Shown here piece by piece: positions 8,972 to 18,250 of a stretch of DNA of 64,000 bases. Under the pieces are notes generated by a model. The model made no database searches. It saw only the letters and a program-made list of their open reading frames with translations, and was not told the origin of the DNA. How positions within the stretch are numbered: position 1 is the stretch's first letter; every line of letters begins with the position of its first letter. The stretch is from Roseivirga sp. (lineage in GTDB: Bacteria; Bacteroidota; Bacteroidia; Cytophagales; Cyclobacteriaceae), in NCBI GenBank assembly GCA_029262895.1, contig JAJCYM010000070.1, forward strand, positions 109,951 through 173,950, in the 5' to 3' direction. A program made the translations under genes and the position numbers.

Positions 8972-9616
8972 ATGAGAAGATTTGTTGGCTTTATTTTGGT
9001 GATGTTGGTAATGAGCTTCAGCGTGCTCTATGGACAAAATACTGATCCAAAGAGCATCCTGGATAAAATGAGTGAAACCTATAAAGCCATGCCTGGCTTC
9101 GAGGTTTCATTTGAGCAGAAAGTGATGAATGAATCTGAGGTGTCAGATGCCTTTGCCGGTGTTGCCTCAGTGTCCAAAGAGAAGTTTTTACTAAAACTTA
9201 GCAGCCAGCATATTTACTCCAACGGACCTATTCTATGGACTTATCTTGTTGATGCACAGGAATTGACTATAGCCAATTTTGATCCGGAAGATGGATTCAT
9301 TAACCCGGCAAATGTTTATGATATTTATAAGGAAGGCTTTGATTACAAGCTTATACGCTCTGAAAACCTGGGAGGTGAAATCGTTAATGTGGTTGAACTG
9401 ATATCTACTGATGAGGATAGCGAATACACCAAGGTGGTGATGTACATAGGGCAAAAAGACAACTACCTAAAGGCCTGGGATATGGTGGATTACGATGACA
9501 TCACAACAGCTTTCGTAGTTTCGGCATTCAAGCCAGATATTAACTTTCCAGAAAACTACTTCGAGTTTGACGAGACCAAAAATGTAGTCAAACACAAAGA
9601 AGATCTAAGAAATTAA
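8972..9616 (+). CDS. LolA-like outer-membrane lipoprotein carrier protein
   Basis: Signal peptide; DPKSILDKMSETYKAMPGFEVSFEQKVMNE...FLLKLSSQHIYSNGPILWTYLVDAQELTIANFDPEDG. Confidence 0.78.
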   Translation: MRRFVGFILVMLVMSFSVLYGQNTDPKSILDKMSETYKAMPGFEVSFEQKVMNESEVSDAFAGVASVSKEKFLLKLSSQHIYSNGPILWTYLVDAQELTIANFDPEDGFINPANVYDIYKEGFDYKLIRSENLGGEIVNVVELISTDEDSEYTKVVMYIGQKDNYLKAWDMVDYDDITTAFVVSAFKPDINFPENYFEFDETKNVVKHKEDLRN

Positions 9617-10432
9617 ATGACCAAGTCCGAGTTATTCGAGCAAATCAAGAGAAAAGGCTCATACCTCTGTGTAGGTTTAGACACAGACATCAACAAAATT
9701 CCAGAACATTTATTGAAACAAGAAGACCCGATCTTCGAGTTCAATAAACAGATTATAGATGCCACGGCAGACTATGCGGTGGCTTACAAGCCAAATATTG
9801 CGTTTTATGAGGCTCATGGTGTCAAAGGTTGGGAAAGCCTTCAGAAGACGATAGAATACATTCCTGAAGACATATTTACTATTGCAGACGCAAAGAGGGG
9901 AGACATAGGCAATACCTCAAAAATGTATGCCCGTGCTTTTTTTGAGAACATGCAGTTTGATTCGGTTACGGTGGCACCCTATATGGGTGTTGATTCTGTG
10001 AGCCCGTTTCTTGAGTTTGATAACAAGTGGGTGATCTTGTTAGGCCTTACTTCTAATGCAGGTGGAAAAGACTTTCAAAACCTAAAGTTGGAAAAGGGTG
10101 GAGAACTTTATGAAGAAGTGCTGAGAAAAAGTGCGGAATGGGCCGGTGCCGACCAAATGATGTATGTGGTTGGAGCGACAAGGGCCGAGGCACTTCAAAG
10201 CATCCGAAAAATTATTCCCGATCATTTTCTATTAGTTCCTGGAGTCGGAGCGCAGGGCGGTAGCCTGGCCGAAGTATCTAAGTACGGAATGAACGACCAG
10301 TGCGGCTTACTTGTCAATTCCTCAAGAGGCATAATATACGCAAGCAGTGGCGAGAACTTTGCTGAAGTGGCCGCTGAAAAGGCGCAAGAATTGCAATCAG
10401 AAATGAGTAACTTTTTGAACCAGTATTTGTAA
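9617..10432 (+). CDS. pyrF: Orotidine-5'-phosphate decarboxylase, type 2
   Basis: [16 protein letters not shown]...[12 protein letters not shown]...[22 protein letters not shown]...[12 protein letters not shown]. Confidence 0.95.
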   Translation: MTKSELFEQIKRKGSYLCVGLDTDINKIPEHLLKQEDPIFEFNKQIIDATADYAVAYKPNIAFYEAHGVKGWESLQKTIEYIPEDIFTIADAKRGDIGNTSKMYARAFFENMQFDSVTVAPYMGVDSVSPFLEFDNKWVILLGLTSNAGGKDFQNLKLEKGGELYEEVLRKSAEWAGADQMMYVVGATRAEALQSIRKIIPDHFLLVPGVGAQGGSLAEVSKYGMNDQCGLLVNSSRGIIYASSGENFAEVAAEKAQELQSEMSNFLNQYL

Positions 10433-10459
10433 TTTAGGAAGGCATAACCTTTTTCCTAA

Positions 10460-11746
10460 ATGTTCAAAGAGTCTTTCATCCACTTTATTTGGCAATACCA
10501 GTATTTCAATACAGCCAACTTGAGAGATTCGTCCGGGCAGTCTCTAAATGTCCTTAAACCGGGGTTTCATAATTTGCATGAAGGACCTGACTTCAAAGAG
10601 GCCAAAATACAGATCGAGGGTATTGAATGGAATGGGAGTGTAGAAATACACCGATATGCTTCAGATTGGTATAAACATCAGCATGAGACTGACACCAATT
10701 ACAACAATGTGATCTTGCACGTGGTTTGGGAAAATGACCAGGAGGTCAAAACAAAAGATGGCTATACCATCCCGACCTTAGAATTGAAGGGCAGGATTAA
10801 ACCAGGAGTGATCAGGCGATACAAAGAGATCATAGAAGCGACCGATGATATTCCTTGTCAATCGTTTTTTCAACAAGTTAAACCCATCACAAAGCTGGGT
10901 GTTTTAGAAAGGGCGTTGACAGAGCGATTGGAAACAAAATCACTGACCTTGCTGAATTTGCTTGAACAAAACGGCAGAGACTGGGAAGAGACGGCATATC
11001 AGTGGCTCGCATCTGGTTTTGGGTTCAAGACGAATGCTGCACCATTTAAGGAATTGGCCCAGCGAGTCCCCTTGAAAGTGATTAGAAAACATGCTAACAA
11101 CCCAGAACAGATAGAGGCGCTCTTGTTTGGTCAGGCAGGATTTCTGGTGGATACCCCAGATGACCCCTATTTCAAAGGCCTGAAAAGGGAATTCGACTTT
11201 CTAAAGAACAAGTATGACCTGAAAAAAGAGATGTACAGGGCTGAATGGACATTTGGAAGGGTGAGACCTCCAAATTATCCTACAATCAGAATAAGTCAGT
11301 TGGCTGCCCTGTTATCCATACATTCTAATATATTTTCCTTCTTCTCTGAGGCACAGAGCTTTGAAAGCCTGCGCCAGCTTTTTGAGCTGCGGCAATCGGC
11401 CTATTGGATGGCTCACTACACCATTGGTAAAGAATCAAAAAAACCGATTGGCGGAATGACAAAGTCAGCCATCGAAAACCTAATGATGAACGTGACAGTT
11501 CCCTTACTGGTAGCCCTTTGGAGCGATCGCGAAGACCAACGTTATTTACAGCAAGCCCAGGAAATTCTAATGCACCTGGGTGCGGAGAAAAATCACATCA
11601 CCGAGAAATGGAAAAAAGCGGGCTGGAATGTGTCCAATGCTTTTGACAGTCAAGGGCTAATTCATTTATATAAGGAGTATTGTTCACAAAAGAGGTGTAT
11701 CCATTGTGGTATAGGCGTTGAGTTGATTAGAAAACCAAGCCAATAG
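10460..11746 (+). CDS. DUF2851 family protein
   Basis: ESFIHFIWQYQYFNTANLRDSSGQSLNVLKPGFHNLHEGPDFKEAKIQIEGIEWNGSVEIHRYASDWYKHQH...RCIHCGIG. Confidence 0.85.
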   Translation: MFKESFIHFIWQYQYFNTANLRDSSGQSLNVLKPGFHNLHEGPDFKEAKIQIEGIEWNGSVEIHRYASDWYKHQHETDTNYNNVILHVVWENDQEVKTKDGYTIPTLELKGRIKPGVIRRYKEIIEATDDIPCQSFFQQVKPITKLGVLERALTERLETKSLTLLNLLEQNGRDWEETAYQWLASGFGFKTNAAPFKELAQRVPLKVIRKHANNPEQIEALLFGQAGFLVDTPDDPYFKGLKREFDFLKNKYDLKKEMYRAEWTFGRVRPPNYPTIRISQLAALLSIHSNIFSFFSEAQSFESLRQLFELRQSAYWMAHYTIGKESKKPIGGMTKSAIENLMMNVTVPLLVALWSDREDQRYLQQAQEILMHLGAEKNHITEKWKKAGWNVSNAFDSQGLIHLYKEYCSQKRCIHCGIGVELIRKPSQ

Positions 11747-11784
11747 ATCTTTCGATAGAGGTTTAAATCATGGCTTGAATCCAT

Positions 11785-11792
11785 TATCTTTG
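11785..11792 (+). promoter_or_regulatory. Bacteroidota -7-like box (TANNTTTG)
   Basis: TATCTTTG 19 nt upstream of ATG 11811; matches the sigma-ABfr -7 consensus TAnnTTTG. Confidence 0.5.
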
Positions 11793-11810
11793 CACTCCTA
11801 AATTTAGAGT

Positions 11811-12443
11811 ATGGATAATCCGGTGATCATTTTTGGTGCCAATAGTCTTGGGCAAGCTGCCATGGAGATTTTTGAGAGTAACAAGATTGTTGTTTATGGC
11901 TTTCTTGATGACAACAAAGAGCTGCATGGGACAGAACTCAATGAGATTTCGGTGCTGGGAAAAACAGATGATGATGGCTTTTTGAAGCTGATAGGAAAGA
12001 AGTGTGAGGGGTTTATTGCGGAGGATGATCGTGCTTTGAGAAAAGGAATAGTCAACCTGATGATGAAGCGCAGGAAGAAGATGCCTGTTAATGCTATTCA
12101 CAATAGTGCCGAAATTGCACCTTCAGCACATATTGGACATGGCAATTTTATCAATAGTGGGGTTGTAATTGGCGCAAACGCCAAGGTGAGTAACCATTGT
12201 CTGGTCAACACCAATGCAACCATTGACTACAGTGCTCAATTGGAGGATTTGGTTCAGGTAGGTGCAGGATCTGTAGTTGGAAGTGGTGCTGTGGTGGAAG
12301 AAAACGTATTTATCGGGGCTGGTGTCACCATTGTGTCTGGCGTGAAGATTGGAAAAAATGCTCGTGTAGGAGCGGGTTCTGTAGTAATTGCTGATGTAAA
12401 AGCTGGTAAAACTGTCTTCGGCAATCCGGCTAAGGAAGTTTAA
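11811..12443 (+). CDS. NeuD-like sugar O-acyltransferase (left-handed beta-helix hexapeptide)
   Basis: PVIIFGANSLGQAAMEIFESN... N-domain; hexapeptide repeats IGHGNFINSGVVIGANAKVSNHCLVNTNATIDYSAQLEDLVQVGAGSVVGSGAVVEENVFIGAGVTIVSGVKIGKNARVGAGSVV. Confidence 0.88.
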   Translation: MDNPVIIFGANSLGQAAMEIFESNKIVVYGFLDDNKELHGTELNEISVLGKTDDDGFLKLIGKKCEGFIAEDDRALRKGIVNLMMKRRKKMPVNAIHNSAEIAPSAHIGHGNFINSGVVIGANAKVSNHCLVNTNATIDYSAQLEDLVQVGAGSVVGSGAVVEENVFIGAGVTIVSGVKIGKNARVGAGSVVIADVKAGKTVFGNPAKEV

Positions 12444-12510
12444 GCAAGTTTCAAGTTTAAAGTTCCATGTTTGGGAACTTGGAACGTAGAACATAAAACT
12501 TGTAAACATA
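12441..12510 (+). repeat. CAAGTTTCAAGTTTA repeat plus GTTCC...GGAAC hairpin directly after stop codon
   Basis: taagcaagtttcaagtttaaagttccatgtttgggaacttggaacgtagaacataaaacttg; similar to 3850-3890. Confidence 0.55.
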
Positions 12511-12543
12511 TTAATAGCACCCCATTTACACTGGGGCAGGGTT

Positions 12544-13509
12544 ATGGAAAAGAAATATTCAATTTTACTTTATTACTGCTATGCGGATATTGAAGATCCG
12601 GACGCTTATCGAGAAGAACACCATCTCAAATGTCTGGAATTCAATCTACGCGGGCGCATTATAATCTCACCGGAGGGCTTAAACGGCACGGTATCAGGTT
12701 CTATAGCGGATTGTGAGAAATACATGCAATACGTTCTGTCCGACAGCCGCTTTGCGCACACCGAGTTTAAAGTGGAGGCGCACGAGTCCGTAGCCTTTGC
12801 AAAACTGCACGTCAGGGTCAAGCCAGAAATTGTGCACTCCAGCCTAAGACATATTAACCCAACTGAAAAGACAGGTACTTATGTGGAGCCCGAAGAGTTC
12901 AAGGAAATTTTGAAGAATCAACCTGAAGACACGGTAATCCTTGATGTCAGAAGCAACTATGAACACCATGTAGGAAGGTTCAAGAATGCTGTCACACTGG
13001 ACATAGATAACTTTCGTGACTTTCCGGAAAAAGTGGCAGAATTGGAGGGTTTGAAGGATAAAAGAGTAGTCACCTATTGCACAGGTGGGATCAAATGTGA
13101 AAAAGCAAGCGCCTACCTATTGGACCAAGGTTTTGAGAATGTGTATCAACTTCATGGTGGCATTATCAAATATGGTATTGAAGAAGGAGGAGAAGACTTT
13201 GAAGGTAAATGCTACGTGTTTGACAATCGTATTGTTGCCGATGTCAACCACGTAAACCCATCCATAATTGCTAAGTGCCATATTACGGGTGTGGCTACCG
13301 ACAGAATGGTGAATTGTGCCAACCCTGTCTGCAATGCGCACGTCCCCATGTCAGAAGAAGGAGGGTGGCTTATGGATGGTTGCTGTTCTGATGAATGTAG
13401 GGCCCATCCTGACAGAAGAGCCTATGACGGCACGGGTTACTATCAAAAGAAAACGAATCACTATAACCCATATAAGGGAGTGATGAGGGAACCAGCTAAA
13501 CTGGACTGA
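12544..13509 (+). CDS. trhO: tRNA uridine(34) hydroxylase, rhodanese family
   Basis: GRIIISPEGLNGTVSG...VILDVRSNYEHHVGRFKNA...VVTYCTGGIKCEKASAYL...CANPVCNAH. Confidence 0.93.
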   Translation: MEKKYSILLYYCYADIEDPDAYREEHHLKCLEFNLRGRIIISPEGLNGTVSGSIADCEKYMQYVLSDSRFAHTEFKVEAHESVAFAKLHVRVKPEIVHSSLRHINPTEKTGTYVEPEEFKEILKNQPEDTVILDVRSNYEHHVGRFKNAVTLDIDNFRDFPEKVAELEGLKDKRVVTYCTGGIKCEKASAYLLDQGFENVYQLHGGIIKYGIEEGGEDFEGKCYVFDNRIVADVNHVNPSIIAKCHITGVATDRMVNCANPVCNAHVPMSEEGGWLMDGCCSDECRAHPDRRAYDGTGYYQKKTNHYNPYKGVMREPAKLD

Positions 13510-14370
13510 ATGCTCAATCGAAGAATACCAGAGTCTGAGTTAATCCTGATTGATGGGAGAGTGTACCATCTCAATTTGAGACCGGACCAGGTTGCTCATA
13601 CCATCATCATGGTTGGTGACCCTGATCGTGTAGCTAAAGTCAGCGTCTATTTCGATAAAATTGAACACCAAGTCAGTAGCCGGGAGTTGGTAACCCATAC
13701 AGGTACTGTTGGGGGTAAAAGAGTATCGGTAGTCAGCTCAGGGATGGGCACCGATAATGTGGAGTTGGTCATGACAGAGCTGGACGCCCTGGTCAATATT
13801 GATTTTGAAAGCCGAACAATTAAAGATCAACTCACCTCATTAGAAATAATCAGAATAGGAACTTCTGGCTGTCTGCAAGCCGATATTGGCCTTGATACTT
13901 TCCTGGTTTCGGAAAGCGCCTTAGGCCTCGATACCCTAATGAATTTTTATCAATGGGAGAACTCTGCATCTGGGCAAGAACTCATTGATCAGGTTAGGAA
14001 AGAACTGGAATTGTCTTTCACTCCCTATCATGCAGAAGCAGATACCGCGTTGTTGGAGAAGTTTGGAGAAGGCCTTGAAAGGGGGACTACCATCACGGCT
14101 CCGGGATTCTACGCCCCTCAAGGCAGAGAGGTCAGACTCAAAACGAAGACTCCTGATTTTGTAGATAAACTGACTGCTCTGAAATTTCTCAGCAGCAGAT
14201 TCACCAACCTTGAAATGGAAACTGCCGGTTATTATGCCATGGCCAAATTACTTGGACACAGAATGATTAGCTTAAATGCGCTTATTGCAAATCGTGCCAG
14301 ACGGGAGTTTTCCAAAGACCCGGAGAAGGCCATTGATGATCTAATTCGGATCGTTCTCAGAAGACTGTGA
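13510..14370 (+). CDS. Nucleoside phosphorylase (uridine phosphorylase-like)
   Basis: IIMVGDPDRVAKVSVYFDKIEHQVSSRELVTHTGTVGGKRVSVVSSGMGTDNVE...IRIGTSGCLQADI...NLEMETAGYYAMAKLLGH. Confidence 0.9.
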   Translation: MLNRRIPESELILIDGRVYHLNLRPDQVAHTIIMVGDPDRVAKVSVYFDKIEHQVSSRELVTHTGTVGGKRVSVVSSGMGTDNVELVMTELDALVNIDFESRTIKDQLTSLEIIRIGTSGCLQADIGLDTFLVSESALGLDTLMNFYQWENSASGQELIDQVRKELELSFTPYHAEADTALLEKFGEGLERGTTITAPGFYAPQGREVRLKTKTPDFVDKLTALKFLSSRFTNLEMETAGYYAMAKLLGHRMISLNALIANRARREFSKDPEKAIDDLIRIVLRRL

Positions 14371-15045
14371 ACCACCCATCTCCAATTCTATGAGGTCAGC
14401 TGTTTCTTTTGCCAACCGGCTTGAGCTGTGATATAGATTATTCAATTGATTGGTTTGGTTCACTGCAAAGCCAATAAAATTCGTGCATTTGGTACTACGG
14501 AAGTACGCAGGATCGGTGACCTGATCCAGGATCATGTCGTAGCTCTCATACAGTGTAGGAAAAAAATTATCATCAAGTGCTTGAATCAAATTGTCTTGTT
14601 CATTTTTGATTAGCATATAAGACTGGTAAAGGCTAATCAACTTTTTCTTCAACTCCTGATCCTTGATAATTTTTAAATCCCCACTTTGTTGTAGGGTCAG
14701 GTAAGAATTGTTGGTTGGATAAAAGAAGTTATAGTTGCCCACCCTAAGGGCATATTTAGCAATAGTGTCAGCAGATGCCATTCTTCTGGGTTGACTTTGA
14801 AGGTAACCTATTCCTTTACTGAGATCCTCAATCTTATTGTCATTGTATACGATACCCCGTTTGAAGCCATTAATATCCATTGTGAGGTCTTCCATAAGCT
14901 GTTGAAGATACAATTGCTCAAGTCGATTCTCCGTCCTTTTCTCTCCTAAATTGGAAAGCCAAAAGGCTATGGTAATGCCCAACAACACAATGATAAATTC
15001 CAGAATGTAATCTACAAATCGTCTCTTAGTAACCTTTGGTAGCAT
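14341..15045 (-). CDS. DUF6090-like membrane-anchored protein
   Basis: DYILEFIIVLLGITIAFWLSNLGEKRTENRLEQLYLQQLMEDLTMDINGFKRGI; single N-terminal TM; resembles 51252-52061. Confidence 0.7.
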   Translation of the reverse strand: MLPKVTKRRFVDYILEFIIVLLGITIAFWLSNLGEKRTENRLEQLYLQQLMEDLTMDINGFKRGIVYNDNKIEDLSKGIGYLQSQPRRMASADTIAKYALRVGNYNFFYPTNNSYLTLQQSGDLKIIKDQELKKKLISLYQSYMLIKNEQDNLIQALDDNFFPTLYESYDMILDQVTDPAYFRSTKCTNFIGFAVNQTNQLNNLYHSSSRLAKETADLIELEMGGSQSSENDPN

Positions 15046-15194
15046 AACTTATATTTTCAAAAAGACTTTCAATATAGGAGAAAAGCTGCCTCAGTGGTTG
15101 ATTATTTATCAGTCGTTGGTACTTGAATTAGTAATTTAATCCGGTAGATGAAGTCGAAGTCGTTTGACAGCGCAAATAGTAACATGAGGATATT

Positions 15195-15300
15195 TGGCTC
15201 TGAAAGCATCCCGCTAGTGGGATATTCAAAGGAAAAACAAAGCGTAACAATAGACCTTCCGGCTACTGATTATACCAGACCTTTCAGGAGGTCAGTTTAG
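15195..15300. repeat. Hairpin-rich intergenic segment (ATCCCGCTAGTGGGAT; GACCTTTCAGGAGGTC)
   Basis: Two short near-palindromes read directly; core resembles hairpins at 52085-52265. Confidence 0.4.
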
Positions 15301-15318
15301 GTAACTCATAAACACAGA

Positions 15319-15909
15319 TCAATTGTTTTTCGCCTTCAGATTTCCCTGAATCAAAAGATTGAATTCCTGGCAGGTGAGTCTACCTCCTGTAGAGTAGGGA
15401 CAAGTTCTATAAAGCTTTTGCCCTAAAACATCCAGGGTCACAATTACGTCATCCCCTTTACATACCGGGCAAATCACGTGAGTGCCGTTTTCACAGTCAA
15501 CTGTATTTCGATAGAAAAATTTAGTCTCTATAATTCCAGAAGAGGATTTAGAGCGGTCTTGGCGATAAGCCTCTTCTGCCTTTGCCACAAGAGTAAAAAC
15601 TTCCTTTGAGTATTGGCCTTGAGAACCTTTAAGCTCTAGGTACTTATTCAACCAATCTATACTCTGCTTATGTTTTTCCAGCAATAATGAGTTTTTACCA
15701 AAGTAGTAGCAAAAATCTGGAGATAGCACTTCAATCTGATCGAGGGCTTTCATAAAATAGGAGTCAGCTTCCTTATACTTTTCCACATCCATAAGGTTGA
15801 CAGCGGTATCGATATATCTTCTTGGGTCCAGAAGAGAAGTAGATGTTTGGGCTTGCGAGAGCTCTATGCAGCTTGCGAAGCAGATGAGAATGAGTAGAAA
15901 TTTCTTCAT
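15319..15909 (-). CDS. Secreted TPR-like protein with C-terminal cysteine-rich region
   Basis: Signal peptide; tetratricopeptide-like helices; C-terminal CENGTHVICPVCKGDDVIVTLDVLGQKLYRTCPYSTGGRLTCQEF. Confidence 0.55.
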   Translation of the reverse strand: MKKFLLILICFASCIELSQAQTSTSLLDPRRYIDTAVNLMDVEKYKEADSYFMKALDQIEVLSPDFCYYFGKNSLLLEKHKQSIDWLNKYLELKGSQGQYSKEVFTLVAKAEEAYRQDRSKSSSGIIETKFFYRNTVDCENGTHVICPVCKGDDVIVTLDVLGQKLYRTCPYSTGGRLTCQEFNLLIQGNLKAKNN

Positions 15910-16397
15910 GGGCTCAAATGATGGGGCTAAGATAAGCCGAGTATTCTAATAATTTTTAGGCTGGTTGTTAAAAGACATTAAAAAGGAGCGGAAATCGTAT
16001 CCTAGTGATGTGAAATTGATAATGATCAGAGTAAAATGTGTCCAATTTCTCCGACTGTATACAAGAATGCTTGTTTTTATCCCCACCTCATTTTCTGCTG
16101 TAAAGCGTTAAACATATCGCATAATCATAGCTTTTAATTCAAGCCAATTGTCAGTAGTGAGTTGTTATAAAAGAAAAAAAATCCCGTCTCATGTATGGGT
16201 AAATGCCGCAATGATTGTTATTGTTAAAAGTGCCAATTCCAACAAAAGGGCTGTTTGTAACGTATTAGGGGCTACAACCGTGAGTTTTTTGGTTCGTGAA
16301 ATTATTTTACTCCAGCTACCCAATAGCCTTGAAGCAATGGCGTTGATTGATATTAATAGTGAAGAGGTTATTTGAATAATTGAAATAGTGTGAAGGT

Positions 16398-16943
16398 ATG
16401 ACTAATCTTGTGGAAGCTTTGAAGAAGGGAGATGATTGGGCTTTGGAAGCACTCTTCGAAAGCTATCACATTAAAGTATATAACTTCTGCTATAGCTACT
16501 TAAAATCCAGAGAAGAGACCGAAGAATTGGTCCAGGATGTCTTCGTAAAACTCTGGTCCTATCGCGGCCAGATAGACAGCGAACTTTCGATAAACGGATT
16601 GATTTTTAAAATAGCTAAGAACCTAACACTAAACAGGCTACGAGATAATCAGAACCTCAGAAGTGAGATTAATATTGAGGACATTATCAGCCCCACCAAT
16701 TGTACAGAAGAGGCCATTATGTTCAGGGAACTGGAACAGCAACTGATGAAAGTCGTTGAAACTCTTCCACCTAAGAGGAAACAGGTTTTCAAGCTAAGCC
16801 GGTTTAGTGGACTGTCCAATAAGGAAATTTCTAAGGAAATGAACATTTCCGTCAATACTGTGGAGGGTCAGATGAGAAAGGCCATTAAGTACCTGCATGA
16901 AAATCTGGATTGCGCTGTAGTATTGATTCTACTAATATTTTGA
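16398..16943 (+). CDS. ECF sigma-70 factor (Bacteroidota SusC-associated type)
   Basis: ALFESYHIKVYNFCYSYLKSREETEELVQDVFVKLW...LPPKRKQVFKLSRFSGLSNKEISKEMNISVNTVEGQMRKAIKYL. Confidence 0.93.
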   Translation: MTNLVEALKKGDDWALEALFESYHIKVYNFCYSYLKSREETEELVQDVFVKLWSYRGQIDSELSINGLIFKIAKNLTLNRLRDNQNLRSEINIEDIISPTNCTEEAIMFRELEQQLMKVVETLPPKRKQVFKLSRFSGLSNKEISKEMNISVNTVEGQMRKAIKYLHENLDCAVVLILLIF

Positions 16944-17111
16944 AAAAGAACTAACACCGTCACCTCTGAGCCTAATCCCATAGGTTTCAAAAAGGGACAC
17001 TTTAGAGTGTGTTTCTACCGTCCTTCAATTATTTTTTTCTGAAAATCCTCTTTTAGGAGTAACGGCAGGACGAGTTTTCTGTGTACTTAATAAGTAACAA
17101 TCGAATATTAA

Positions 17112-18173
17112 GTGGAAAAATTAGAAAAAGAAGAACTGATCAGAGCATTTCTGAAAGGAGAGTGTTCGAATCAGGAATTAACCGAATTGCGCTCATGGCT
17201 CCTTCTGCCTGAGAATCAGGAAAAAGCTGAATCCCTTTTTAAGATGACGTGGAAAGAAATCTCAGAAGACGAACTAATTATGGACTTTGATAAAGGTGCT
17301 GCACTGGATGGTATCAAGGCCAAAATAGATGAGATCAACCCACCTCAGCGCAGGCAAAAAAGAATTTTGGATCGTCCGCCCTATAGCGATCAAAAGAAAG
17401 GTAGAATCCCGCGTTTGGTAAAAAGCATGGCTGCCTTGGTCCTGATTATTTTGGTTGGTTATCTGATCATACCAAGTAACAAGGTGCCAGTGCCCGAACA
17501 AATAGTTGAGATGACGCGTGAGGCTCCAAGGGGCTTTAGGAATACAGTTACACTCTCCGATGGTTCTGTGGCAACCCTTAATTCTGAGAGCAGTATTCGT
17601 TACGCCAAGAATTTTGGAGTGAATGATAGGGTTATTTATCTAACGGGAGAGGCGTTTTTCGAAGTTGTTCGAGATGAGACCAAGCCTTTTGTTGTAATCT
17701 CCAATGATCTGAAGACAACCGCACTTGGTACTTCATTCAATGTTAATGCCTACAAAGGAAACGCTGAGGCTATTTCATTGTCTACAGGAAAGGTCAAAGT
17801 GGAATTGACCAACCCGACATCTGATGCAGCCACCAAAGCAGAAATGATACTTACTCCCGGAGAGCAGGCACTCTGGAATGAGTCTAAGGAACAATTGACC
17901 AAAAAGAAATTTGACCCTGAGACCACGCTGTCTTGGAAGAGTAATGTGATTTTCTTCAAAAATACTGATTTGAAGAGCATGATTGATGTGCTCGAGAAAT
18001 GGTACAACGTGGAGATCACTGTTAACGGGGAAGCAAACAAACTGAAACAAACCGGTAATGGCACATTTAAGAACGAGAGTCTCGAAAATGTGCTGAATTT
18101 ATTGGGCTACTCAATGGGCTTTGAGCATGAAATTAATGAGGAGAAAATAATTATTAATCTAAACAAAGAATGA
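17112..18173 (+). CDS. FecR-family anti-sigma factor
   Basis: TM at LVLIILVGYLII; APRGFRNTVTLSDGSVATLNSESSIRYAKNFGVNDRVIYLTGEAFFEVVRDETKPFVVISNDLKTTALGTSFNVNAY. GTG start. Confidence 0.93.
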   Translation: MEKLEKEELIRAFLKGECSNQELTELRSWLLLPENQEKAESLFKMTWKEISEDELIMDFDKGAALDGIKAKIDEINPPQRRQKRILDRPPYSDQKKGRIPRLVKSMAALVLIILVGYLIIPSNKVPVPEQIVEMTREAPRGFRNTVTLSDGSVATLNSESSIRYAKNFGVNDRVIYLTGEAFFEVVRDETKPFVVISNDLKTTALGTSFNVNAYKGNAEAISLSTGKVKVELTNPTSDAATKAEMILTPGEQALWNESKEQLTKKKFDPETTLSWKSNVIFFKNTDLKSMIDVLEKWYNVEITVNGEANKLKQTGNGTFKNESLENVLNLLGYSMGFEHEINEEKIIINLNKE

Positions 18174-18211
18174 TATGAAAAACGAAAGCTGACAGACTAC
18201 CAAAAAAAATG

Positions 18212-18244
18212 CCTGGGTTACTACCGCTAAATAGACCGCCCAGG
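18212..18244 (+). promoter_or_regulatory. Leader inverted repeat upstream of susC-like gene
   Basis: CCTGGG-N21-CCCAGG in the 5' leader between fecR and susC homologs. Confidence 0.35.
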
Positions 18245-18250
18245 ACTTAA

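Noticed and set aside
16148-16375. 75-aa ORF upstream of the ECF sigma gene
   Set aside because: No recognisable domain or credible start/RBS; likely leader/promoter sequence of the sigma gene.
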